Of a stretch of DNA of 64,000 nucleotides, positions 10,130 to 18,661 are shown in pieces (the first letter of the stretch is position 1; each line of letters starts with the position of its first letter). Source of the DNA: Bacillus fungorum. Lineage in GTDB: Bacteria; Bacillota; Bacilli; Bacillales; Bacillaceae_G. The stretch lies in assembly GCF_002746455.1 (NCBI RefSeq), contig NZ_NWUW01000002.1, positions 124,001 through 188,000 of the forward strand, read 5' to 3'. The notes below the pieces were generated by a model. The model saw nothing but the letters and a program-made list of their open reading frames with translations, was not told the origin of the DNA and made no database searches. Made by a program: the position numbers and the translations under genes.

Positions 10130-11032
10130 ATGTTGACTGAGATGCATATTGCTGTCATAGGAGGAGATGCAAGACAGCTAGAAGTAATTCGCAAGCTAGT
10201 TGAATTGGATGCGAAACTTTCATTGATAGGGTTTGACCAGTTAGATCATGGCTTCACAGGGGCAGCAAAAGAAAGTATACAAAATTTAGATTTCACTACT
10301 GTAGATGCAATTATTTTGCCAGTTGCAGGTACAAACGCCAAGGGAGAAGTAGATACTATTTTTTCAAATGAAAAAGTTTCTATAACGAAAGAACAAATTG
10401 AAAATACACCAGAACATTTTACTATATATTCAGGTATTGGTACGCCTTACTTGGAAAATCTCGTATCTACTACAAGCCGCAAACTTATTAAATTATTTGA
10501 TCGTGATGATGTGGCAATCTACAATTCTATTCCAACTGTAGAAGGTACATTAATGATGGTAATTCAACATACCGACTATACAATTCATGGTTCCAATGTA
10601 ATGGTTTTAGGATTTGGTAGAACAGGGATGAGTGTTGCCAGAGCATTTCAATCATTAGGAGCCCATGTCAAAGTTGGAGCAAGACGATCAGAACATATTG
10701 CACGTATTACAGAAATGATGTTTTCTCCTTTTCATATGCAAGACATTGAGAAAGAAGTAGGAAATATCGATATTGTCATTAATACAATTCCGCATCTCGT
10801 TGTGACAGCGAACGTCATTTCAAAAATGCCGGCTCATACGTTAGTAATTGATTTAGCTTCTAAACCAGGCGGTACCGACTTTAGATATGCGGAAAAAAGA
10901 GGAGTTAAAGCGCTGTTAGCACCTGGATTACCAGGTATTGTGGCTCCGAAAACAGCAGGGCAAATTTTAGCGAACGTTCTTTCTCAGTTACTAGCAGAAG
11001 ATGTAATAGCAAGAAAGGAGAATGAGGAATGA
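10130..11032 (+). CDS. dpaA: dipicolinate synthase subunit A
   Basis: A 300-residue subunit of the enzyme that oxidises dihydrodipicolinate to dipicolinic acid in the mother cell during sporulation. It has a Rossmann NAD(P)-binding segment VLGFGRTGMSVARAF around residue 160 and a C-terminal APGLPGIVAPKTAG segment. AAGGTG lies nine bases before the ATG. The last four bases overlap dpaB (ATGA), so the two subunits are coupled. Family knowledge predicts sigma-K control, but I could not point to a convincing sigma-K promoter. Confidence 0.96.
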   Translation: MLTEMHIAVIGGDARQLEVIRKLVELDAKLSLIGFDQLDHGFTGAAKESIQNLDFTTVDAIILPVAGTNAKGEVDTIFSNEKVSITKEQIENTPEHFTIYSGIGTPYLENLVSTTSRKLIKLFDRDDVAIYNSIPTVEGTLMMVIQHTDYTIHGSNVMVLGFGRTGMSVARAFQSLGAHVKVGARRSEHIARITEMMFSPFHMQDIEKEVGNIDIVINTIPHLVVTANVISKMPAHTLVIDLASKPGGTDFRYAEKRGVKALLAPGLPGIVAPKTAGQILANVLSQLLAEDVIARKENEE

Positions 11033-11628
11033 ATTTAAAAGGGAAAAGAATAGGATTTGGCTTTACTGGTTCACATTGTACGTACGAAGAAGTAATGCCT
11101 CATTTAGAGAAATTAATTGCTGAGGGAGCAGAAGTACGTCCTGTTGTTTCTTACACTGTTCAATCAACAAATACGAGATTTGGAGAAGGAGCAGAGTGGA
11201 TTAAAAAGATTGAAGAAGTAACAGGCTTTAAAGCGATTAATTCAATCGTTGGCGCAGAACCACTAGGACCTAAAATTCCACTAGATTGTATGGTAATTGC
11301 ACCACTAACGGGAAATTCTATGAGTAAATTTGCAAATGCAATGACAGACTCTCCAGTATTAATGGCAGCAAAAGCGACGCTAAGAAATGGCAAGCCTGTC
11401 GTATTGGCTGTTTCGACGAATGATGCATTAGGGCTTAATGGAGTAAACCTCATGCGCCTAATGGCGACAAAAAACATCTATTTCGTCCCATTCGGTCAAG
11501 ATGCACCAGAGAAAAAACCGAACTCGATGGTAGCTCGCATGGAGTTACTGGAAGATACAGTATTAGAAGCGCTGCAAGGAAAGCAATTGCAACCGGTTGT
11601 CGTAGAAAAATTCAGATATATGAATTAA
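11029..11628 (+). CDS. dpaB: dipicolinate synthase subunit B
   Basis: A 199-residue flavoprotein-fold partner of DpaA. It has an N-terminal GKRIGFGFTGSHCTYEEV and a central IAPLTGNSMSKFANAMTDSPVLMAAKA segment, both typical of SpoVFB. The start overlaps the dpaA stop and AAAGGAGAATGAGG provides the ribosome binding site. Its product with DpaA supplies the calcium-chelating dipicolinate of the spore core. A 150-base spacer with its own promoter separates it from asd. Confidence 0.96.
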   Translation: MNLKGKRIGFGFTGSHCTYEEVMPHLEKLIAEGAEVRPVVSYTVQSTNTRFGEGAEWIKKIEEVTGFKAINSIVGAEPLGPKIPLDCMVIAPLTGNSMSKFANAMTDSPVLMAAKATLRNGKPVVLAVSTNDALGLNGVNLMRLMATKNIYFVPFGQDAPEKKPNSMVARMELLEDTVLEALQGKQLQPVVVEKFRYMN

Positions 11629-11652
11629 AAAACGAAAAAAAACGGACAATTT

Positions 11653-11682
11653 TTGATGAAACCATCATTCTTACTGTAGAAT
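11653..11682 (+). promoter_or_regulatory. probable sigma-A promoter for asd-dapG-dapA
   Basis: TTGATG and TAGAAT with an 18-base spacer, located in the dpaB-asd gap. A promoter here would let the vegetative lysine/DAP genes run independently of the sporulation-specific dpaAB genes. Confidence 0.5.
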
Positions 11683-11708
11683 ATGATAAAATTAACGTTA
11701 TTAAGATT

Positions 11709-11733
11709 AGAAGGGGTATTCTATACTCCTTCT
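11709..11733 (+). promoter_or_regulatory. leader hairpin in the asd 5' UTR
   Basis: An 11-bp stem (AGAAGGGGTAT / ATACTCCTTCT, one G-U pair) with a three-base loop lies 46 bases before the asd start. It is not followed by a T run, so it is not a terminator. It does not resemble the lysine riboswitch, and its role is unknown. Confidence 0.5.
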
Positions 11734-11778
11734 GATTCTAAGTTATAGAAGGATTGGTATCTAGAAAGGGGCATAGTG

Positions 11779-12825
11779 ATGGAAAAGCAAAAAACTTTTC
11801 ATGTCGCTGTAGTTGGAGCAACCGGCGCAGTTGGTGAACAAATGTTAAATACTTTAGAGAAACGAGAATTTCCAATCGGGAAGTTAACGTTACTTTCATC
11901 TAAACGATCTGCAGGTAAGAAACTTGTATTTAAAGGCGAAGAATTTACAGTTCAAGAGGCAACTCCTGAAAGTTTTGAAGGAGTAGATATCGCACTATTT
12001 AGTGCTGGTGGATCTGTATCAAAACAATTAGCGCCAGAAGCAGCAAAGCGCGGTGCGATTGTTGTTGATAATACAAGTGCATTCCGTATGACAGAAAACG
12101 TGCCACTTGTTGTACCTGAAGTAAATGAAAACGACTTAAAAGAACATAATGGTATTATTGCAAATCCAAACTGTTCTACAATTCAAATGGTAGTAGCTCT
12201 TGAGCCAGTTCGTCAGCAATATGGTTTAAAACGAGTAATCGTTTCCACATATCAAGCTGTATCAGGTGCTGGTGCGGCAGCGATTGAAGAACTTCATGAA
12301 CAATCACAAGCAATCTTAAATGGCGAAGAAGTGAAGGCGAATGTTTTACCTGTATCAGGTGATAAGAAACATTTCCAAATTGCTTTCAACGCGATTCCAC
12401 AGATTGATAAGTTCCAAGATAATGGATTTACGTTTGAAGAAATGAAAATGATTAATGAAACGAAAAAAATTATGCATATGCCTGAATTAGAAGTAGCGGC
12501 AACATGTGTACGTTTACCAGTTGTATCAGGTCACTCTGAGTCTGTTTACATCGAAGTAGAAAAAGAAGGCGTAACAGTAGAAGAATTAAAGAGCTTACTT
12601 GCAAATGCGGAAGGTATTGTTCTGCAAGATAACCCAGAAGAGCAGTTATATCCAATGCCAGCTACTGCAGTAGGTAAAAACGAAGTATTCGTTGGAAGAA
12701 TCCGTAAAGATTTAAATAACGATAAAGGATTTCATCTTTGGGTCGTATCTGATAACTTATTAAAAGGCGCTGCATGGAATTCTGTTCAAATTGCAGAGCG
12801 CTTAGTAAAATTACAATTAGTGTAA
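11779..12825 (+). CDS. asd: aspartate-semialdehyde dehydrogenase
   Basis: Reduces aspartyl phosphate to aspartate semialdehyde with NADPH, the branch point to lysine/DAP, threonine and methionine. 348 residues; GATGAVGE nucleotide-binding loop at about 13-20 and catalytic Cys132 in NPNCSTIQM. The ATG at 11779 is preferred over the adjacent GTG at 11776 because AAAGGGG then has the better spacing. It heads the asd-dapG-dapA operon. Confidence 0.96.
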   Translation: MEKQKTFHVAVVGATGAVGEQMLNTLEKREFPIGKLTLLSSKRSAGKKLVFKGEEFTVQEATPESFEGVDIALFSAGGSVSKQLAPEAAKRGAIVVDNTSAFRMTENVPLVVPEVNENDLKEHNGIIANPNCSTIQMVVALEPVRQQYGLKRVIVSTYQAVSGAGAAAIEELHEQSQAILNGEEVKANVLPVSGDKKHFQIAFNAIPQIDKFQDNGFTFEEMKMINETKKIMHMPELEVAATCVRLPVVSGHSESVYIEVEKEGVTVEELKSLLANAEGIVLQDNPEEQLYPMPATAVGKNEVFVGRIRKDLNNDKGFHLWVVSDNLLKGAAWNSVQIAERLVKLQLV

Positions 12826-12848
12826 ACGGCTAAGAGAAGGTGCAAAAT

Positions 12849-14081
12849 ATGAAAATTATTGTTCAAAAATTTGGTGGCACATCCGTACGTGATGAAAATG
12901 GACGTAAGCATGCGCTTCATCATATAAAAAAATCGCTAAATGCGGGTTATAAAGTAGTTACTGTCGTATCTGCTATGGGCCGCAAAGGTGAACCATATGC
13001 AACTGATACTTTGTTAAATCTTGTAAATCAAGAGGAATCACACATTTCTAATCGTGAGCAAGATTTATTACTATCATGCGGAGAATTAATCTCAGCAATC
13101 GTCTTCTCTAATATGTTAAATGAGAACGGTATAAAAGCGGCAGCGTTCAATGGTGCACAAGCTGGTTTTGTAACAAATGATGATTTTACAAATGCTAAGA
13201 TTATTGAAATGAATTGCGATCGTATACATGAAGAGTTAGAAAATGTAGATGTAATCGTTGTTACAGGATTCCAAGGGCAAACGAAAAAAGGTGATACGAC
13301 AACACTTGGACGCGGAGGTAGCGATACTTCAGCTTCAGCGTTAGGTGTTGCGCTTCATGCTGAATATATCGATATCTTCACAGATGTAGAAGGTGTTATG
13401 ACTGCGGATCCTCGCATTGTAAAAGATGCACGTCATCTTCAAACGGTAACGTATAACGAAATTTGTAACATGGCATACCAAGGTGCAAAAGTCGTTCATC
13501 CACGTGCGGTTGAAATTGCGATGCATGCAAAAGTACCGCTTCGTGTACGTTCTACGTATTCTGATAGTGAAGGTACGCTTATTTCAGCATCTGACGGTGC
13601 TACAAAAGGCCGTGATGTAGAAGAACGTCCTGTTACAGGTATCGCACATGTATCAAATGTGACGCAAATTAAAGTGCTTGCAAAAGAAACAGCATATGAT
13701 TTGCAGCAGCATGTGTTTAAAGAAATGGCGAATGAAGGAATAAGTGTCGATTTAATTAACATTTCACCTACTGGGGTAGCTTATACGGTAAGTGATAATG
13801 TATCAAGTCGTGCAGTTGAATTATTACAAAACCTTGGATATGAGCCAATTGTGACAGAACATTGTGCGAAAGTATCTATTGTAGGAGCTGGAATGGCAGG
13901 ATACCCAGGGGTTACTGCAAAAATTGTTACAGCTTTAGCGGAAAAAGGTATTCAAATTCTGCAATCGGCAGATAGCCATACGACAATTTGGGTTCTTGTA
14001 AAAGAAACGGATTTAGTGGAAGCTGTAAATGCATTACATAGTGCGTTTGAGCTTTCAAAAGAAAAGCAACTGGAACAATAA
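12849..14081 (+). CDS. dapG: aspartokinase I
   Basis: Phosphorylates aspartate, the first step to DAP, lysine and dipicolinate. 410 residues, starting with the kinase signature KIIVQKFGGTSV; the C-terminal third carries two ACT regulatory domains. ATG 12849 is chosen over an in-frame GTG at 12840 because AGAGAAGG then has good spacing. DapG enzymes of Bacillus are inhibited by meso-DAP; that is family knowledge. It lies 23 bases after asd and 11 before dapA. Confidence 0.95.
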   Translation: MKIIVQKFGGTSVRDENGRKHALHHIKKSLNAGYKVVTVVSAMGRKGEPYATDTLLNLVNQEESHISNREQDLLLSCGELISAIVFSNMLNENGIKAAAFNGAQAGFVTNDDFTNAKIIEMNCDRIHEELENVDVIVVTGFQGQTKKGDTTTLGRGGSDTSASALGVALHAEYIDIFTDVEGVMTADPRIVKDARHLQTVTYNEICNMAYQGAKVVHPRAVEIAMHAKVPLRVRSTYSDSEGTLISASDGATKGRDVEERPVTGIAHVSNVTQIKVLAKETAYDLQQHVFKEMANEGISVDLINISPTGVAYTVSDNVSSRAVELLQNLGYEPIVTEHCAKVSIVGAGMAGYPGVTAKIVTALAEKGIQILQSADSHTTIWVLVKETDLVEAVNALHSAFELSKEKQLEQ

Positions 14082-14092
14082 GGAGTGAGACC

Positions 14093-14971
14093 ATGATAGA
14101 TTTTGGGACAATTGCAACCGCGATGGTAACACCGTTTGATATAAACGGAAATATCGATTTTGCAAAGACAACTAAATTGGTAAATTATTTAATAGATAAC
14201 GGTACAACAGCAATCGTGGTAGGAGGAACGACAGGAGAATCTCCTACATTAACTTCAGAAGAAAAAGTAGCGTTATATCGCCATGTCGTATCTGTTGTCG
14301 ATAAAAGGGTGCCCGTAATCGCTGGAACAGGTAGTAATAATACGCATGCTTCTATTGACTTAACTAAAAAGGCAACAGAAGTTGGTGTTGATGCAGTAAT
14401 GCTAGTAGCACCGTATTATAACAAACCGAGTCAAGAAGGAATGTATCAGCACTTTAAAGCAATTGCTGAAAGCACGCTGCTTCCGGTTATGCTATATAAC
14501 GTTCCAGGACGATCTATTGTACAAATCTCCGTTGATACAGTTGTTCGTTTATCAGAAATAGAAAACATTGTTGCGATTAAAGATGCAGGCGGCGATGTGT
14601 TAACAATGACAGAAATCATTGAAAAAACAGCGGACGACTTTGCAGTATACAGCGGTGATGATGGTTTAACGTTACCAGCTATGGCAGTTGGGGCAACAGG
14701 TATCGTTTCTGTAGCATCTCATGTTATCGGAAATGAAATGCAAGAAATGATTGCAGCATTCCAAGCAGGAGAATTTAAGAAGGCGCAAAAATTACATCAA
14801 TTACTTGTAAGAGTAACGGATTCATTATTTATGGCGCCAAGCCCAACGCCAGTAAAAACAGCGTTACAAATGGTTGGATTAGATGTAGGTTCTGTACGTT
14901 TACCACTTCTTCCATTAACAGAAGAAGAAAGAGTAACGTTACAATCTGTTATGCAATCTATCCCTCGTTAA
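14093..14971 (+). CDS. dapA: 4-hydroxy-tetrahydrodipicolinate synthase
   Basis: Condenses pyruvate with aspartate semialdehyde. A 292-residue TIM barrel: GGTTGESPTL substrate loop, Tyr135 in MLYNVPGR and Schiff-base Lys163 in AIKDAGGD. The start follows AAGGAGTGAG. Its product feeds both lysine/peptidoglycan synthesis and, through DpaAB upstream, spore dipicolinate. A terminator closes the operon. Confidence 0.97.
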   Translation: MIDFGTIATAMVTPFDINGNIDFAKTTKLVNYLIDNGTTAIVVGGTTGESPTLTSEEKVALYRHVVSVVDKRVPVIAGTGSNNTHASIDLTKKATEVGVDAVMLVAPYYNKPSQEGMYQHFKAIAESTLLPVMLYNVPGRSIVQISVDTVVRLSEIENIVAIKDAGGDVLTMTEIIEKTADDFAVYSGDDGLTLPAMAVGATGIVSVASHVIGNEMQEMIAAFQAGEFKKAQKLHQLLVRVTDSLFMAPSPTPVKTALQMVGLDVGSVRLPLLPLTEEERVTLQSVMQSIPR

Positions 14972-14972
14972 T

Positions 14973-15009
14973 AAAAAATGACCTAGTGTAGAACTAGGTC
15001 ATTTTTTTA
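14973..15009 (+). terminator. intrinsic terminator after dapA
   Basis: Stem AAAATGACCTAGT/ACTAGGTCATTTTT around a short loop, with a T7 run. Confidence 0.92.
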
Positions 15010-15426
15010 TGGTATGAAAATCTTTCCCCCTCTTTTCTCACCTATATGTGTTCTTATAAGATCATAGCTTCTTCATTATGTATTGCAACATGTATAAGAA
15101 AATAATCTACACCTTTAAAGGAATCCAAAAATCATAGTTATTATAGAATAAACATTTGTATAAACATAATGAACTACTGATTCTATTTTTCAGAGTAATT
15201 GTCTCGAATATGACGGAAATCATAAAAAAACTGTATTTTATAAGTGTTTTTGTTTGAATATGGAAAAATAAGTCTTGGAAATCCATATTATGAAAGTGAT
15301 TTAGAGTATTTATAACGATTTCTTCAAAATGATGTGGAGTACAAAATCGGAGTAAATATAAAGGAAATCTGTTCGATATGTTTGTTGTAAATCCGTTCTT
15401 TTCCTTTTTCTTTCGCACGATTTAAC
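15010..15426. other. long spacer between dapA and the RNase J promoter
   Basis: AT-rich spacer. A minus-strand frame of 103 codons (15107-15418) is open and starts with ATG, but no Shine-Dalgarno sequence precedes it and the translation matches no family I recognise. I leave it unannotated as a gene. No repeat or RNA motif was recognised here. Confidence 0.4.
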
Positions 15427-15456
15427 TTGTGTTCTATTTCTTGTATCAGGTATAAT
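15427..15456 (+). promoter_or_regulatory. probable sigma-A promoter for rnjB
   Basis: TTGTGT and a perfect TATAAT with an 18-base spacer. Transcription from here would give a leader of about 265 bases before the RNase J start. Confidence 0.55.
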
Positions 15457-15574
15457 ATGGCTAAGTAGCTTAGTACGGGTATGCTTAGCAAAATTGGTAA
15501 AAATTATAATTTGATTACATTTTCATATCATATCGAATAAGATATTTGATTTATATAATGAAAGAGAGGTGAAA

Positions 15575-15720
15575 CCTGGTTTAAAAAATAAACAAGGACA
15601 TGATATCGCATAACGGTAAGGACATTCGTCTTGGACGGTGAATATATGGTGGTTGTAGAGTTTCCCCTGGTGTCTCTGCAATTTTAGTGAAATCAGTGTT
15701 TGAAAGATTTTTAAACCAGG
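15575..15720 (+). promoter_or_regulatory. structured leader of rnjB closed by a 13-bp inverted repeat
   Basis: CCTGGTTTAAAAA at 15575-15587 is exactly complementary to TTTTTAAACCAGG at 15708-15720. The right arm contains the only Shine-Dalgarno-like bases (AGG, seven bases before the ATG), so pairing would hide the ribosome binding site. Smaller hairpins can form inside, for example TGTAGAG with CTCTGCA. The arrangement resembles a multi-branched regulatory RNA, but I recognise no known riboswitch. A short inserted repeat with terminal inverted repeats is the alternative. Confidence 0.5.
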
Positions 15721-15727
15721 CAACAAC

Positions 15728-17398
15728 ATGAAGAGAAAAGAGAATGAGTCTGTTAAAGTATTTGCTCTTGGTGGAGTAGGTGAAATCGGGAAAAACATGT
15801 ACTGTGTTGAAATTGATTCTGAAATCTTTATTGTAGATGCAGGATTAATGTTCCCGGGAGATGAAATGTTTGGAATTGATATCGTTATTCCTGATATTAC
15901 ATATTTAGTGGAAAATCAAGAGCGAGTAAAAGGTTTATTTATTACTCACGGTCATGAAGATCATATTGGTGGTATTGTTTACGTACTTCGTAAATTATCT
16001 ATTCCAGTGTATGCAACGAAATTAACAGTAGGGCTAATACAAGAAAAACTTGGCGAAGCGGGTATGTTAGGCCGTGTAGACTTAAAAACAATCGATTCAA
16101 ATTCAACAGTAGAGTTTAATACTACAACGGTGTCATTCTTTGGAACGACACATAGTATTCCAGATTCTGTTGGTGTTTGTTTCCATACATCAAAAGGTGC
16201 TATCGTATATACGGGAGACTTTAAATTCGATCAAACTCCAATTGGAAATAATGGAGCGGACCTTGGGAAAATGGCGCAAATCGGAAATGAAGGCGTTCTA
16301 TGCTTACTATCTGATAGTACAAATGCTGAGCGTCCAGGCTATACAGGTTCTGAAAAAGAAGTTGGTGTAGAAATTTCTAAAGTGTTCTACGGCGCAGAAG
16401 GACGTATTATTGTTGCTTCATTTGCATCGAATGTACATCGTATTCAACAAGTATTTGATGCAGCTGCTGAAACAGGACGAAAAGTAGCGGTTGTAGGACG
16501 TAGTATGGTGAAAGTAGTAGATATCGCAAGACGTCTTGGTTATTTAGATGTTCCAGAAGGTATGGTTATTTCACTACAAGAAGTAGACAATTTCCCAGAG
16601 AAAAAGGTAGCTATTTTAACGACAGGTAGCCAAGGTGAACCGATGGCAGCCCTTTCTAGAATGGCGAAGCAAGCACATAAACAAATTTCAATTCGTAAAG
16701 GTGATACGGTTATTATTGCGGCTTCTCCAATTCCGGGTAATGAAATATCTGTATCGAAAATTATTGACTTGTTATTTAGAGCTGGCGCTGAGGTTGTTTA
16801 TTACGGCGAAAGAAAAGTTCACGTTTCAGGTCACGGTAGCCAAGAAGAATTAAAATTAATGTTAAATTTAATGAAACCGAAATATTTTGTACCCGTACAT
16901 GGTGAGTTCCGTATGCAAAAAGCACATGCATATTTAGCTGAAGATGTAGGTATTGCAAGAGAAAATATCTTTATCGTAGAAAAAGGCGATGTAATTGCTT
17001 TTGGTGATGATGAAGCAAACTTAGTTGGCAAAGTGCAAGCTGGTAATGTGTTAATTGATGGACTAGGTGTAGGTGACGTTGGTAATATCGTTCTTCGAGA
17101 TAGAAAAATGTTATCTCAAGATGGAATATTAGTAGTTGTTGTAACACTTGGTAAAGATGAAAAGAAAATTATCTCTGGTCCAGAAATCATTTCACGTGGA
17201 TTTGTATATGTTCGTGAATCAGAAGCGTTAATCGACAGATCTACAGAGATTGTACGCATGATTGTTGAGCAATCGATTAAAGAATATTCAATTGAATGGT
17301 CTATGTTAAAACAAAATATTCGTGAATTATTAGGGCAGTTCTTGTACGAAGAGACCAAGAGAAAACCTATGATTTTACCGATTATTATGGAAGTATAA
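15728..17398 (+). CDS. rnjB: ribonuclease J (position of RNase J2)
   Basis: A 556-residue beta-CASP metallo-beta-lactamase ribonuclease with endo- and 5'-3' exonuclease activity in mRNA turnover. The metal-binding motif HGHEDHIGG is complete, followed by TGDFKFDQTP, the beta-CASP region and the PVHGEFRM motif. The position between dapA and tepA is that of rnjB (ymfA) in B. subtilis. The ATG has only a weak ribosome binding site, and an in-frame TGA at 15701-15703 excludes a longer start. A terminator follows. Confidence 0.92.
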   Translation: MKRKENESVKVFALGGVGEIGKNMYCVEIDSEIFIVDAGLMFPGDEMFGIDIVIPDITYLVENQERVKGLFITHGHEDHIGGIVYVLRKLSIPVYATKLTVGLIQEKLGEAGMLGRVDLKTIDSNSTVEFNTTTVSFFGTTHSIPDSVGVCFHTSKGAIVYTGDFKFDQTPIGNNGADLGKMAQIGNEGVLCLLSDSTNAERPGYTGSEKEVGVEISKVFYGAEGRIIVASFASNVHRIQQVFDAAAETGRKVAVVGRSMVKVVDIARRLGYLDVPEGMVISLQEVDNFPEKKVAILTTGSQGEPMAALSRMAKQAHKQISIRKGDTVIIAASPIPGNEISVSKIIDLLFRAGAEVVYYGERKVHVSGHGSQEELKLMLNLMKPKYFVPVHGEFRMQKAHAYLAEDVGIARENIFIVEKGDVIAFGDDEANLVGKVQAGNVLIDGLGVGDVGNIVLRDRKMLSQDGILVVVVTLGKDEKKIISGPEIISRGFVYVRESEALIDRSTEIVRMIVEQSIKEYSIEWSMLKQNIRELLGQFLYEETKRKPMILPIIMEV

Positions 17399-17427
17399 AA
17401 AAGATCACCTTTACGGGTGATCTTTTT
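17397..17427 (+). terminator. intrinsic terminator after rnjB
   Basis: Stem AAAAAGATCACC/GGTGATCTTTTTT with a TTTACG loop and T run. Confidence 0.9.
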
Positions 17428-17501
17428 TCTTTTTTCACTCTATCGAATGAAATTTATAACTTAAGAAATACTAGTTATATACGAGTGAAAGGGGATGCGA
17501 T

Positions 17502-18251
17502 ATGACAGAACGTGATCGTTATACAAATGAAGAGAAAGAGGCTGAACCGAAAGAAACCGGAAAAGAAGCTTCAATAGTAGAAAAAATTCAACAGCTTGGA
17601 CAAACGAATGTACCACAAATGAATGAATCACGTATTCATTGTTTAACAATCATTGGACAGGTGGAAGGTCATGTTCAGTTGCCACCACAAAATAAAACAA
17701 CAAAATATGAGCATATCATTCCGCAAATTGTTGCGATAGAACAAAATCCGAAAATTGAAGGTTTACTTTTAATATTAAACACGGTCGGAGGTGACGTGGA
17801 AGCTGGGCTAGCAATTTCTGAGATGGTAGCTTCGCTTTCAAAGCCAACGGTATCACTTGTTCTGGGCGGAGGACATTCTATCGGTGTGCCAATTGCTGTC
17901 TCTACGGATTATTCATTTATTGCAGAAACTGCGACGATGACAATTCATCCTATTCGTCTAACGGGTCTTGTTATAGGTGTGCCGCAAACATTTGAGTATT
18001 TAGATAAAATGCAAGAAAGAGTCATTCGATTTGTGACGAAGCATTCGAAAGTAACGGAAGATCGTTTTAAAGAGCTTATGTTTGCGAAAGGAAATTTAAC
18101 GCGGGATATTGGTACGAATGTAATTGGTGGAGATGCAGTGAAGTATGGTCTTATAGATGATGTTGGTGGTATTGGAAATGCGATTCGGAAATTAAACGAA
18201 TTAATAGATGCTCGCGGGAATGATAGTGCAGAAGGGACAATGCTACAATGA
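17502..18251 (+). CDS. tepA: TepA, ClpP-fold translocation-enhancing protein
   Basis: 249 residues of the S14 (ClpP-like) clan. An N-terminal charged segment of about 45 residues precedes the ClpP fold: [17 protein letters not shown] and [13 protein letters not shown], with the presumptive nucleophile serine in HSIG, and a downstream TIHPIRLTG histidine motif. TepA has been linked to protein export in B. subtilis; its proteolytic substrates are not evident here. The start follows AAAGGGGATG. The stop overlaps ylzJ by four bases. Confidence 0.9.
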   Translation: MTERDRYTNEEKEAEPKETGKEASIVEKIQQLGQTNVPQMNESRIHCLTIIGQVEGHVQLPPQNKTTKYEHIIPQIVAIEQNPKIEGLLLILNTVGGDVEAGLAISEMVASLSKPTVSLVLGGGHSIGVPIAVSTDYSFIAETATMTIHPIRLTGLVIGVPQTFEYLDKMQERVIRFVTKHSKVTEDRFKELMFAKGNLTRDIGTNVIGGDAVKYGLIDDVGGIGNAIRKLNELIDARGNDSAEGTMLQ

Positions 18252-18451
18252 TTTTATATACAATTATGCCAGAACAACTAGTGTATCCAGCCGATTATTC
18301 ACAATGTGAAAGTCAAAAAGTTGTAAATATAAACGGTGTTGAATTAATGGTTTCTGAAGAAGAACGTGGGGAGTATTCCATTGTGCGTGTGTTAAGTACG
18401 GATCCGCTTCACTACTTAGAGTTTGAGCCTGGTCAGAAAATAACCTTTTAG
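18248..18451 (+). CDS. ylzJ: YlzJ-like protein
   Basis: A 67-residue protein starting [14 protein letters not shown], overlapping the tepA stop (ATGA). Size, start and position before spoIIIE match the YlzJ family. It has no signal peptide or membrane segment, and its function is unknown. Tight coupling to tepA suggests a shared role. Confidence 0.85.
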   Translation: MILYTIMPEQLVYPADYSQCESQKVVNINGVELMVSEEERGEYSIVRVLSTDPLHYLEFEPGQKITF

Positions 18452-18479
18452 CAAAAAGAAGGATTTTGTTTAGAAGCTA

Positions 18480-18488
18480 TGGTATAAT
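18480..18488 (+). promoter_or_regulatory. extended -10 promoter upstream of spoIIIE/ftsK
   Basis: TGGTATAAT, a perfect extended -10 element; no good -35 hexamer at the matching distance. A GC-rich hairpin (AGCAGCC / GGCTGCT, 18508-18528) follows by a pyrimidine-rich run and may act as a weak attenuator. Confidence 0.5.
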
Positions 18489-18604
18489 ATAAAAAACAAG
18501 ACGGTTGAGCAGCCATGAGAGGGCTGCTTTCTTCTGTTTATTTAACATTTTACAAGAAGTGTAAAAATAGAAGATATAAAGACCTGAAAAAATAGAGAAA
18601 ACGG

Positions 18605-18643
18605 ACATATAAGTAGAGTTTTTAGGGGGCTTTACTTATATGT
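18605..18643 (+). promoter_or_regulatory. hairpin just upstream of spoIIIE/ftsK
   Basis: A perfect 11-bp inverted repeat (ACATATAAGTA / TACTTATATGT) with a 17-base loop, ending 18 bases before the start codon and next to the ribosome binding site GAGGTGAAG. No T run follows. It may modulate translation or mRNA stability. Confidence 0.45.
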
Positions 18644-18661
18644 AGAACACGAGGTGAAGAA

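Noticed and set aside
11629-11778. Lysine riboswitch before asd
   Set aside because: The leader is about 100 bases and shows one simple hairpin, too small and without lysine-aptamer motifs.
15107-15418. Minus-strand 103-codon frame between dapA and rnjB
   Set aside because: No Shine-Dalgarno sequence, no recognised family and high AT content; kept only as a remark in the spacer entry.
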